In this document: positions 52,762-64,000 of the stretch, piece by piece
Layout of the letters: each line of letters opens with the position of its first letter
Position numbering within the stretch: position 1 is the stretch's first letter
DNA from: Candidatus Blochmannia sp. SNP
GTDB taxonomy: Bacteria; Pseudomonadota; Gammaproteobacteria; Enterobacterales; Enterobacteriaceae
Assembly: GCF_036549215.1 (NCBI RefSeq)
Contig: NZ_CP144371.1
Location: forward strand, 248,001-312,000
DNA: 64,000 bases
Direction of reading: 5' to 3'
Program-made: the position numbers and the translations under genes
Notes under the pieces: generated by a model
The model's database searches: none
The model's input: the letters and a program-made list of their open reading frames with translations, nothing else
Told to the model about the DNA's origin: nothing

Positions 52762-53019
52762 TTATTTAAGTTCAGCAATGAATTTAATTAAGTGCTGAAC
52801 TGCTTGTTCTGCGTCTACGCCATGAGCAGAAATAATAACTATAGAACCTTTACTTAATCCTAGTGCTTGCAGTTTAAATAAACTTTTAGCACTTGCTTTT
52901 TTTCCATTAGAGATTACTGTAATTTCAGAATTAAAGTTTTTTGCTTCTTTTACAAATTGAGTAGCTGGGCGAGTATGTAAACCATTGGCAGCGGTAATCA
53001 CAGTTTCTTTTTGATACAT
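52762..53019 (-). CDS. ptsH: Phosphocarrier protein HPr
   Basis: Carries phosphate from enzyme I to the sugar-specific enzymes II. The product is 85 residues, exactly the E. coli length, from the ATG at 53019. GGAGATAAAA sits just upstream of it, so the ATG at 53031 is rejected. The phosphorylated histidine is His15 in NGLHTRPA, and [11 protein letters not shown] is the conserved serine loop. It is followed by ptsI 75 bases on. Confidence 0.98.
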   Translation of the reverse strand: MYQKETVITAANGLHTRPATQFVKEAKNFNSEITVISNGKKASAKSLFKLQALGLSKGSIVIISAHGVDAEQAVQHLIKFIAELK

Positions 53020-53419
53020 TTTTATCTCCATTTGATTAAATAATATGATGAAAATAATATTTTTTTCAAGTTTATTAAATTAAATAAATTTTTGATGAAT
53101 ATAGACGAACAAATTTATATATATATTTATATATAAATAAATAATCTATTGATTTTGTTTTATCTTTTATGTATATCACATTCAAAATAGAATATGAACT
53201 AAAGATATTTTTCATTAATTTTTTTAAGATTTTATAATATAGCAGAAAATATAGTATTCTATTTATATAATGTAATTAATTCAATGTTTTTATATATTCT
53301 TTAATGAATAAAAGTGTATAGCCTTTCTTGTATTTATTAAAAATATAAACAGAAAACACTCGAAATGAGTGTTTTCTGTTTTGTTTGTTTAGTACTAACT
53401 AATATAAAAATTATTATTT
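53020..53419. other. Spacer between cysK and ptsH
   Basis: About 400 bases without a gene. It holds the cysK terminator (53347-53381) and must contain the ptsHI promoter. Confidence 0.6.
53347..53381 (-). terminator. Intrinsic terminator of cysK
   Basis: Perfect 15-base arms AAACAGAAAACACTC / GAGTGTTTTCTGTTT around a 5-base loop, 38 bases past the cysK stop. The transcript then reads into ATATTTTT. This is the most classic terminator in the window and separates cysK from ptsHI. Confidence 0.75.
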
Positions 53420-54370
53420 TTATAAGTTTGAAAATAATACAGTACTTAAATATCGCTCGCTGGATGATGGTAGTATGACTACTATATTTTTAGTTTCGTA
53501 GATTTTGTTTTTTTGTAGTTCTATAGCAGCTGCCAATGCAGCACCTGAAGAAATTCCAGCTAAAATTCCTTCTTTTTCCATCAAATGTTTGGCATAGCTA
53601 ATAGCTGCGTCTATGCTTACTGTTTCTACGTGATCAATTAAAGTTAAGTCAAGATTTTTTGGAATAAATCCAGCGCCAATGCCCTGAATTTTGTGTGGTG
53701 CTGGATTTATTTTTTGACCAGATAGTGTTTGAGTGATGACTGGAGAATTGTCTGGTTCTACTGCTACGATAATTATTTTTTTATTTTTCTTTATATTTTT
53801 TTTAAAAAATCTTCCAATCCCGGTGATAGTGCCGCCTGTGCCAACTCCAGCTACAAGTATGTCTATCTGTCCATTAGAGTCGTTCCAAATTTCAGGTCCT
53901 GTTGTTTTTTCATGAATTTCTGGATTTGCAGGATTACTAAATTGCTGTAATAATAGATAACGTTTAGGATCAGAAGAAACGATCTCTTTTGCTTTAGCAA
54001 TAGCTCCTTTCATTCCATCATTTCCTTCTGTTAATATAATTTCAGCGCCTAAGGCTTTAATTAATTTACGGCGTTCAATGCTCATTGTTTCTGGCATGGT
54101 TAAAGTTAATTTGTAGTGACGTGCAGCTGCTACGTAGGCTAGAGCAATACCAGTATTGCCGCTTGTTGCTTCTATCAGTTTTGTATTTGATTTTAATAGG
54201 TTTCTTTTTTCTGCATCCCAAATCATATTAGCGCCAATACGACATTTAACACTAAAGCTAGGATTTCTAGATTCTATCTTAACCATAATATGTCCATTTC
54301 CAATTTTATTAAGGCGGACTAATGGAGTATGACCGATAGTATAAGAATTATCTTGATAGATTTTGTACAT
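53420..54370 (-). CDS. cysK: Cysteine synthase A (O-acetylserine sulfhydrylase)
   Basis: PLP enzyme making cysteine from O-acetylserine and sulfide, the end of sulfate assimilation. The product is 316 residues (E. coli 323). The PLP lysine is Lys42 in [13 protein letters not shown], the substrate loop is [12 protein letters not shown], and the phosphate loop is [13 protein letters not shown]. Only this synthase is present; cysM is absent from the cysA end, so cysK probably uses sulfide only. It shares the region with the cysPUWA importer and is divergent from ligA, as in E. coli. Confidence 0.98.
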   Translation of the reverse strand: MYKIYQDNSYTIGHTPLVRLNKIGNGHIMVKIESRNPSFSVKCRIGANMIWDAEKRNLLKSNTKLIEATSGNTGIALAYVAAARHYKLTLTMPETMSIERRKLIKALGAEIILTEGNDGMKGAIAKAKEIVSSDPKRYLLLQQFSNPANPEIHEKTTGPEIWNDSNGQIDILVAGVGTGGTITGIGRFFKKNIKKNKKIIIVAVEPDNSPVITQTLSGQKINPAPHKIQGIGAGFIPKNLDLTLIDHVETVSIDAAISYAKHLMEKEGILAGISSGAALAAAIELQKNKIYETKNIVVILPSSSERYLSTVLFSNL

Positions 54371-56533
<2,163 letters not shown>

Positions 56534-56846
56534 ACAAAAAATTTTAAAAGATTTTAAAAATTATAGGGATGTTACAAAAATTTTTTTGTTAAAACAATTT
56601 AGATAAAAATAAAGGATTGTAAATTTAAGTTTTCTAGTAAATATTTGGTTATATTAATGAAATTTTATTATTTAGGTTTAAAGTTACTAAATATATTTTT
56701 ACTTTTCTTTTAAACTTTAGTAAAGAGTAGTGATTTATTAATAATTAGGTATTAATAAAATAAAGATATGGTAAAATTTTTATTAATTACATTAATTATT
56801 TAAATTGTTTCTTATGAAGAATGATGATGCGCAACAATTAATTCCT
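56534..56846. other. Spacer between ligA and tRNA-Lys
   Basis: About 310 bases of A/T-rich DNA. No BRCT-coding remnant of ligA is visible in any frame, so the lost domain is deleted, not frameshifted. Confidence 0.55.
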
Positions 56847-56919
56847 TGGGTCGTGCAGGAATCGAACCTGCGACCAATTGATTAAAAGTCAACTGCTCTA
56901 CCTTCTGAGCTAACGACCC
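56847..56919 (-). tRNA. lysV: tRNA-Lys (anticodon TTT)
   Basis: 73 nt, GGGTCGTTAGCTCAG start, anticodon loop CTTTTAA, T-arm GCAGGTTCGATTCCTGC, acceptor pairing GGGTCGT/ACGACCC, discriminator A. Nearly identical to E. coli tRNA-Lys. The next bases are AGG, so CCA is not encoded. It sits beside tRNA-Val as in the E. coli valU-lysV cluster. Confidence 0.98.
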
Positions 56920-56942
56920 TAAGTTTATCAAGATAAATAAAA

Positions 56943-57015
56943 TAGGTGATGGCGGATTCGAACCGCCGACCCTCTCCTTGTAAGGGAGATGCTCTACCGA
57001 CTGAGCTAATCACCT
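56943..57015 (-). tRNA. valU: tRNA-Val (anticodon TAC)
   Basis: 73 nt, acceptor AGGTGAT/ATCACCT, anticodon loop CTTACAA, T-arm GGCGGTTCGAATCCGCC, discriminator A followed by TT, so CCA is not encoded. It lies 23 bases upstream of tRNA-Lys on the same strand, probably one transcript, and is divergent from gltX as in E. coli. Confidence 0.98.
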
Positions 57016-57183
57016 TTTCTATTGCTTGGATTGAATTATATGGATTCATTGACATGAGTCAATGGATTTTTATAAAAATAGAGAATTTTAGTTGTAATTT
57101 GTTATATGTAGGAATTAAATTTAATATTGTATTAACTTAAGTGAGTAGTATATGTATTAATATAATTAGGTATTTAATTTTTT

Positions 57184-58623
57184 ATGAATATTAAAACTCG
57201 ATTCGCTCCTAGTCCGACAGGTTCTATACATATTGGAAATATTCGCACTGCTTTATATTCTTGGTTATTTGCTCGTAAGCAAGGTGGGAAATTTTTATTG
57301 CGTATAGAAGACTCTGATTTGAAACGTTCTATACATGATGCTGTTAAATTTATTATTTCAGGGATGAACTGGCTTAGTTTAGATTGGGATGAAGGTCCTT
57401 ATTTTCAAACCGATAGGTTTGCTCGCTATAATAGTGTAATAAATTATATGATTCAACATGATATGGCCTATAAATGCTATTGTTCGTCAGAAAGATTGGA
57501 ATTGTTGCGGTTAAATCAAATAAAAAATGGAGAAAAACCTAAATATGATGGTTATTGTCGTTTGAAATCTACAGTTATAAATTATAATCCTTGTGTTAAT
57601 TCCTATGTAGTACGTTTTTGTAATCCTCAGAAAGGTGTAGTGATTTTCCATGATCAGATTAGGGGCACAATTACGTTCAGTAATAAAGAGTTAGATGATT
57701 TAATTATTCGTCGTGCTGATGGTTCTCCAACGTATAATTTTTGTGTTGTAGTAGATGATATGGATATGCAAATTACTCATATTATACGAGGAGAGGAACA
57801 TATTAATAATACTCCGCGTCAGATAAATATTTTAAAAGCATTAAAAGCTCCAATACCAACATATGCTCATGTATCAATGATTTTAGATCATGAACATAAA
57901 AAATTATCAAAACGTCGTGAAACGTTAGGAATTATGAAATACCGTGATGATGGATTTCTTCCCGAAGCTATACTTAATTATTTAGTAAAATTAGGATGGT
58001 CTTATGGTAATCAAGAAATTTTTAGTATTGAACAGATGAAAAAATATTTTGATTTTAGTGGAGTTAGTAAATCTCCTAGTGTTTTTAATCTTGAAAAATT
58101 GCTTTGGTTAAATCATTATTATATTAATCATTTGCCGATAGATTATGTAGCTTCGCATTTGTCGTGGCATATGAGTCAACAAAGAATCAATATGCAAAAT
58201 GGTCCAAAATTAACTGATATAATAAAATTATTTGCAAAACGCTCGCGAACATTAAAGGAAATTGCAAATAATTGTCATTATTTTTATATAGATTTTAATA
58301 TATTTGAAAATAAGGTAGCTAAAAATTATTTAAAACCTATTACAATAATGCCATTAAAATATTTAAAAAGAAAATTCAGCAATATAGTCCATTGGACACC
58401 AGAAACTATTAAATCTGTCATTATTGAAACTGTTAGTGAATTAAACATCAGTATGGATAAGATAGGGATGCCTCTTCGTGTAGCATTAACTGGAACGGAT
58501 CGGTCTCCAGCTCTTAGCTGTACTATACATGCTATTGGAAAATCGCGCGTATTAGAGCGTATTGATCAAGCTGTACGTTATGTTTTAACGAACTGTATTC
58601 GACAACAACATACAAGTGAATGA
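57184..58623 (+). CDS. gltX: Glutamyl-tRNA synthetase
   Basis: Class I synthetase charging tRNA-Glu. The product is 479 residues (E. coli 471). [19 protein letters not shown] carries the HIGH-like motif, [11 protein letters not shown] the KMSKS-like loop, and CYCSS ... GYCR gives the zinc-binding cysteines of the E. coli type. The C-terminal anticodon-binding part is divergent but ends in the conserved [11 protein letters not shown] and [10 protein letters not shown] region. It is next to the tRNA-Val/Lys pair as in E. coli. Confidence 0.98.
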   Translation: MNIKTRFAPSPTGSIHIGNIRTALYSWLFARKQGGKFLLRIEDSDLKRSIHDAVKFIISGMNWLSLDWDEGPYFQTDRFARYNSVINYMIQHDMAYKCYCSSERLELLRLNQIKNGEKPKYDGYCRLKSTVINYNPCVNSYVVRFCNPQKGVVIFHDQIRGTITFSNKELDDLIIRRADGSPTYNFCVVVDDMDMQITHIIRGEEHINNTPRQINILKALKAPIPTYAHVSMILDHEHKKLSKRRETLGIMKYRDDGFLPEAILNYLVKLGWSYGNQEIFSIEQMKKYFDFSGVSKSPSVFNLEKLLWLNHYYINHLPIDYVASHLSWHMSQQRINMQNGPKLTDIIKLFAKRSRTLKEIANNCHYFYIDFNIFENKVAKNYLKPITIMPLKYLKRKFSNIVHWTPETIKSVIIETVSELNISMDKIGMPLRVALTGTDRSPALSCTIHAIGKSRVLERIDQAVRYVLTNCIRQQHTSE

Positions 58624-59037
58624 TTATTTCAATTTATTTTTTAAAATGTGAATATATAATCAAGGTCATTATATATAGTAGATAACGGAGATTACGATTA
58701 CCGGTAATAATATAACAAATTTTAAGATTAAACTATAGTTGTGTTTAATTAGGATGATTGTTCGAAGTGTGGAGTGTAAAATAAGAAATTGTTAGAATTG
58801 TTCGGTTTGAGTTAGCTGTTGTAGGTTTCGTTTATTTTTATAAAATGTTGTATTATACATCGGATGTATGTATTTCATCGTATTATTATTATTATTATTT
58901 ATCTATTTATTTTTGTAGCTTTAAAATTATTTAATTTTTTAATCACATCAATGTGATATTATCAAGTATATGTTATCAGATTAGTACTAATTTTATAGTT
59001 AAATGATGTATAAAATATTTTTATTTATTAGTAAAAA
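58624..59037. other. Spacer between convergent gltX and nupC
   Basis: About 415 bases, no gene. It contains an (ATT)n microsatellite at about 58881-58898 and no strong hairpin. Confidence 0.55.
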
Positions 59038-60228
59038 TTATATTACTAAACTGGTTATTGTGGCTGATAACATGTTAATTAGTGTAGAGCTGTATATTAG
59101 TTTAAATCCATAATGCGATATTATGTTTCCTTGTGTTTTATTCAACCCTTTAATAGCGCCTATAACAATACCAATAGATGAGAAATTAGAAAATGAAACT
59201 AAAAAAACTGATACTATTCCTATAGTTTGAGATGATAAAACGTCAGAAATTTTCTGTAAATTTATTATGGCAATAAATTCATTAGAAACTAATTTAAGCG
59301 CCATAATACTGCTAACTTGTAATATTTCATTGGTAGGTATACCTATGATCCAGGCGAATGGAAAGAAAATATAACTTAAAATTTCTTGTAGAGATACGTT
59401 AAGTAATATTTTAAATATTGTATTAAGAGCAGAGATGAGTGCAATAAACCCTATTAACATTGCAGCAACAGTAATAGCTATTTTAAATCCAATTAAAATA
59501 TATTCGCCTATAATCTCAAAGAGACTTTGATTACTAGTATATAAATCGGATATTATATATAGGTCTTTTTCTTTATTTACTACATAAGGATTAAGCAATG
59601 ATAATATAAGAAAAGCACTAAATATGTTCAATATTAATGCTGCTATAACATATTTTGGAGTTAACATGGTCATATATGCCCCCATTATAGAGAGAGATAC
59701 TGTAGACATAGCAGTTGCTGCCATAGTATACATTCTAGGCTCAGATATATTTTTAATGATATTTTTATAAACTATAAAGTTTTCAGATTGTCCTAAGATC
59801 AGTGAACTAACAGCATTGAAAGATTCTAATTTTCCCATTCCGTTAATTTTAGATAGAATAGTTCCAATTATTCGAATAGTAAATGTTAATATCCCAATAT
59901 ACTGTAGAATACCAATTAGAGCGGAAATAAAAATAATTGGGCAAAGTATGTTTAAAAAAAAAGTAGCTAATCCTTGTGCGTGCATTCCTCCAAAAACAAA
60001 ATTAGTTCCTTCTAATGCAAAAATTGATAGTGTATTGAATAAAGTACATAATTTTTGTACGGAATCTGATCCTAATTGGGAATGTAAAATAAAGTATCCT
60101 AATAAAATTTCTATAATCAGTATCTGAAAAATAAAACGTATACGAATATTTTTTGGATTACTGCTGACAAGCAGTGACAAAATTACTATTGCAGTGAATC
60201 CTAGAACAAAATGTAAGATACGAGACAC
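59038..60228 (-). CDS. nupC: Nucleoside:proton symporter NupC
   Basis: Inner-membrane concentrative nucleoside transporter, with many helices. The product is 396 residues (E. coli 400). [56 protein letters not shown] and [15 protein letters not shown] are diagnostic. The start is GTG (60228), aligning MSRILHF with E. coli MDRVLHF. It lets the symbiont take up host nucleosides, which fits with upp, ndk and guaBA nearby. It is divergent from mntH as in E. coli. Confidence 0.97.
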   Translation of the reverse strand: MSRILHFVLGFTAIVILSLLVSSNPKNIRIRFIFQILIIEILLGYFILHSQLGSDSVQKLCTLFNTLSIFALEGTNFVFGGMHAQGLATFFLNILCPIIFISALIGILQYIGILTFTIRIIGTILSKINGMGKLESFNAVSSLILGQSENFIVYKNIIKNISEPRMYTMAATAMSTVSLSIMGAYMTMLTPKYVIAALILNIFSAFLILSLLNPYVVNKEKDLYIISDLYTSNQSLFEIIGEYILIGFKIAITVAAMLIGFIALISALNTIFKILLNVSLQEILSYIFFPFAWIIGIPTNEILQVSSIMALKLVSNEFIAIINLQKISDVLSSQTIGIVSVFLVSFSNFSSIGIVIGAIKGLNKTQGNIISHYGFKLIYSSTLINMLSATITSLVI

Positions 60229-61816
<1,588 letters not shown>

Positions 61817-62151
61817 TATATGAAATAAATTGATATAGATAAAAGTTATTTATTTAAAAATTTTCAGTTTTGTAGAAAAATTAATTTCATAGATATATAC
61901 TATTGATATATAAAATATATTTTAGCTTAATTAATAAGTTTTTTATATTTATACACAGTGTATCAATATTTAGTTTTTTTTGTTAAGTATTTTTATAATT
62001 TTACTAAAAATATAAAATAATTAATTGTTTATTTTAGCATATATTATATATGTTTAATGTTTAATGTTTAATGTTTAATAATAGTATATTAATAATTATT
62101 TAGTAAATCTATAATTTATATAATGTATATAACTAACTGTAATTATAATTG
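61817..62151. other. Spacer between mntH and tRNA-Arg
   Basis: About 335 bases, A/T-rich, no gene. It contains four tandem copies of TGTTTAA (62051-62078). Confidence 0.55.
62051..62078. repeat. Tandem repeat, four copies of TGTTTAA
   Basis: Four exact 7-base copies in a row in the mntH/tRNA-Arg spacer. It is too short and too regular for a CRISPR array; likely slippage. Confidence 0.8.
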
Positions 62152-62223
62152 TGTCTTCGACAGGAATTGAACCTGCAACTAACCCTTAGGAGGGGTTCGT
62201 TATATCCGTTTAACTACGAAGAC
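62152..62223 (-). tRNA. argW: tRNA-Arg (anticodon CCT)
   Basis: 72 nt, acceptor GTCTTCG/CGAAGAC, anticodon stem AACCC/GGGTT with loop CTCCTAA, T-arm TGCAGGTTCAATTCCTG, discriminator A. It matches E. coli argW, which reads AGG. The bases after the discriminator are CAA, so CCA is not encoded. Confidence 0.97.
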
Positions 62224-62477
62224 TTGTGTTATAACAAATTTGTTAGTTTGTTGGTTTTATATTCTATGCATAATTATTTATGTATTATTTTAGGTGATTT
62301 TAAAATGATAGATAAATATCATGTGTCAGAGTTAAGGGTAATTCAAAAAATGAATACTATTTCTTATAAATAAATAATTTATTAATACAATACAACATTT
62401 ATATATATAGCTGACTTAAAATAAGTTGATGTATACGAATATCTATTGTCGTGATTGAGTTTTATATTTTAGTTTAA

Positions 62478-62497
62478 AAAATCCTTATTAGGATTTT
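62478..62497 (-). terminator. Short hairpin overlapping the aroC stop codon
   Basis: AAAATCCT / AGGATTTT arms with a 4-base loop, followed on the aroC transcript by further T (GGATTTTTTAAAC). The stop codon (62488-62490) is in the loop. It has the layout of an intrinsic terminator. Confidence 0.6.
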
Positions 62498-63552
62498 CCA
62501 CATTGTGCACGTTGTCTGAGTAGATGATCCATTAAAACGATAGCTATCATGGCTTCTGCTATGGGCACTATTCTTAATCCAATACATGGATCGTGACGTC
62601 CTGTAGTAATGACTTGTGTTTCTTTATTTTTAGATGTAATGGTGTTTCCTGGTACTGTTATGCTTGAAGTTGGTTTAACAGCTATATGTATAATTATTGG
62701 TTGTCCATTGCTAATTCCTCCTAAAATTCCTCCAGCATTATTACTTTTAAATCCATTTGATGTCATTTCATCTCGATGTTCACTACCATGCTTTGTAACC
62801 ACTGAAAACCCATCTCCAATTTCTATTCCTTTTACTGCGTTAATACTCATTAGTGCATGGGCTAAATCAGCATCAAGTCTATCAAATACAGGTTCTCCTA
62901 ATCCAATCGGTACATTTTCCGCTATTATTGTTATTTTTGCACCAATAGAATCTCCAGATTTTCTTAAATCGTTTATTAATGTATCTAATGCGTTTAATTG
63001 TTCAATATCAGAGCAAAAAAATGGGTTGTTATTTACTTGTTTCCAATCTTTAAAATTGCAATGAATATTGCCTATTTGCGCTAAAAATCCACGAATTTTT
63101 ATTTTTTTTATGTTAAGTAAATATTTTTTGGCAACAGCTCCCGCTGCCACTCGTACTGCTGTTTCACGCGCTGAAGAACGTCCTCCACCACGGTAATCTC
63201 TAAAGCCATATTTTTTTTCATAAGTATAATCAGCGTGACCAGGTCGATATAAATCTTTTATTTCTTCATAATCTTGAGATTGTTGATCAGTATTTTTTAT
63301 AAATAAACCTATGCTGGTGCCTGTTGTTTTTCCATTAAAAACGCCAGATAAAATTTCTACTATATCTAACTCTGATCGTTGACTAGTATAACGAGAAGAT
63401 CCTGGACGTCTACGATTTAGATCATTTTGCAGATCTTGTGTCGTTAAAGGAAGACCTGGAGGCATGCCATCAATAATACCACCTATTGCAGACCCATGAG
63501 ATTCACCGAATGTTGTAACTTTAAAAAATTGTCCAATACTATTACCAGCCAT
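62488..63552 (-). CDS. aroC: Chorismate synthase
   Basis: Last step of the shikimate pathway: converts EPSP to chorismate with reduced FMN. The product is 354 residues (E. coli 361). The three signatures are visible: [18 protein letters not shown] near the N-terminus, [25 protein letters not shown] in the middle and [17 protein letters not shown] near the C-terminus. It lies 26 bases behind prmB on the same strand, as in E. coli, so the two probably form one transcript. Confidence 0.98.
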   Translation of the reverse strand: MAGNSIGQFFKVTTFGESHGSAIGGIIDGMPPGLPLTTQDLQNDLNRRRPGSSRYTSQRSELDIVEILSGVFNGKTTGTSIGLFIKNTDQQSQDYEEIKDLYRPGHADYTYEKKYGFRDYRGGGRSSARETAVRVAAGAVAKKYLLNIKKIKIRGFLAQIGNIHCNFKDWKQVNNNPFFCSDIEQLNALDTLINDLRKSGDSIGAKITIIAENVPIGLGEPVFDRLDADLAHALMSINAVKGIEIGDGFSVVTKHGSEHRDEMTSNGFKSNNAGGILGGISNGQPIIIHIAVKPTSSITVPGNTITSKNKETQVITTGRHDPCIGLRIVPIAEAMIAIVLMDHLLRQRAQCGKS

Positions 63553-63578
63553 TATAATTTCCTTAATTATTAAATTAT

Positions 63579-64000
63579 TCAGTTGTTGTTACAAGATAAT
63601 AATTGTTTATAAGTTAACATAAACACACCTTCTCCTCCGTGATAAAGTTGTAACCAACGAAAAGGTATATTTGGAAAACATTTTATTAATGCCATTTTAG
63701 CTCTACCTACCTCGCATATAAAAATTCCATTTGTATTTAAATGATGTACAACGTTCATTAAAATTTTTTGAATTATCTTTAATCCATTATTACCTGCAGA
63801 CAAGGATATCACAGGTTCATAATGAAATTCTCTTGGTAATTTATATATATATGTATTGTTTACATAAGGAGGGTTAGTTATTATTAGATCATATTTTGAT
63901 TTTGGTAAATGTTTAAATAGATCTGAATAAATAGGAACAACACGATGTTCTAAATTGTATAATTTAATATTATGTTCGGCTACCTTCAATGCGTCTATAG
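63579..64000 (-). CDS. prmB: Ribosomal protein uL3 N5-glutamine methyltransferase, C-terminal part
   Basis: Methylates a glutamine of ribosomal protein L3. Only the last 140 or so codons are in the window; the frame runs open past base 64000. The catalytic motif NPPY is present in [11 protein letters not shown], with [20 protein letters not shown] and FICEVG following. The partner order prmB-aroC and the L-P-x-E-F-x-Y-E-P spacing favour PrmB over its paralogue PrmC. The frame's first Met-like codon is an internal TTG and is not the start. Confidence 0.93.
   Translation of the reverse strand, partial: IDALKVAEHNIKLYNLEHRVVPIYSDLFKHLPKSKYDLIITNPPYVNNTYIYKLPREFHYEPVISLSAGNNGLKIIQKILMNVVHHLNTNGIFICEVGRAKMALIKCFPNIPFRWLQLYHGGEGVFMLTYKQLLSCNNN

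Noticed and set aside
62051..62078. TGTTTAA tandem repeats considered as a CRISPR array
   Set aside because: Units are 7 bases with no spacers, and there are no cas genes in the window.
62149..62373. 74-codon + frame across the tRNA-Arg gene
   Set aside because: Its first third is antisense tRNA sequence; the rest has no similarity.

Overview
The window is a strongly AT-rich, gene-reduced gammaproteobacterial chromosome segment, best read as 'Candidatus Blochmannia', the obligate endosymbiont of carpenter ants. The reasons are that every protein is enterobacterial, gene order is eroded E. coli order, long gaps of near-pure A/T replace lost genes, there are no mobile elements or phage genes, and a ureDABC-FG urease cluster sits among essential genes. 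The genus call is inference; the species cannot be fixed from the sequence.

Layout. 1-792 is the 3' part of a 23S rRNA gene with no 5S gene behind it. 0.9-8.4 kb carries pssA, emrE, ssrA (tmRNA) with its partner smpB, ratA, bamE, nadK, grpE and ung. 8.7-14.8 kb is the lepA-lepB-rnc-pdxJ-acpS-tadA block, with era and recO missing. 15.3-26.2 kb holds glyA, suhB, iscS, ndk, rlmN, ispG-hisS and der. 26.3-27.9 kb is mqo. 28.5-37.2 kb holds guaB, guaA and the urease cluster. 37.4-44.7 kb holds a 52-residue gene (yfgG-like), upp, bcp, dapA, a shortened bamC, dapE and tkt. A gap of nearly 2 kb follows, then cysPUWA converging on ptsI-ptsH and cysK, then ligA, tRNA-Lys, tRNA-Val, gltX, nupC/mntH, tRNA-Arg, aroC and a partial prmB that runs off the end.

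The most striking large-scale signal is a sharp reversal of strand composition at about 28.3 kb. To the left the + strand is C-rich over G; to the right it is G- and T-rich, even across minus-strand genes. A perfect hairpin with 30-base arms (28310-28372) sits on the switch, in a divergent mqo/guaB spacer where no terminator is needed. This is the expected signature of a replication origin, placed far from the usual mnmG-type locus.

The genes fit a nutritional symbiont. Urease and accessory proteins recycle urea nitrogen, cysPUWA and cysK bring in and fix sulfate sulfur, and dapA, dapE, aroC and glyA serve amino-acid synthesis. guaBA, upp, nupC, ndk and nadK serve nucleotides and cofactors. 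Several proteins look cut down to a core function: BamC keeps only its lipoprotein anchor and N-terminal segment, LigA lacks its BRCT domain, IscS lacks its IscU-binding tail, and SuhB has lost catalytic metal ligands. Other traits are perfect hairpins overlapping stop codons, three tRNA genes without encoded CCA, and a 48-bp perfect palindrome that encodes the BamE signal-peptide core.
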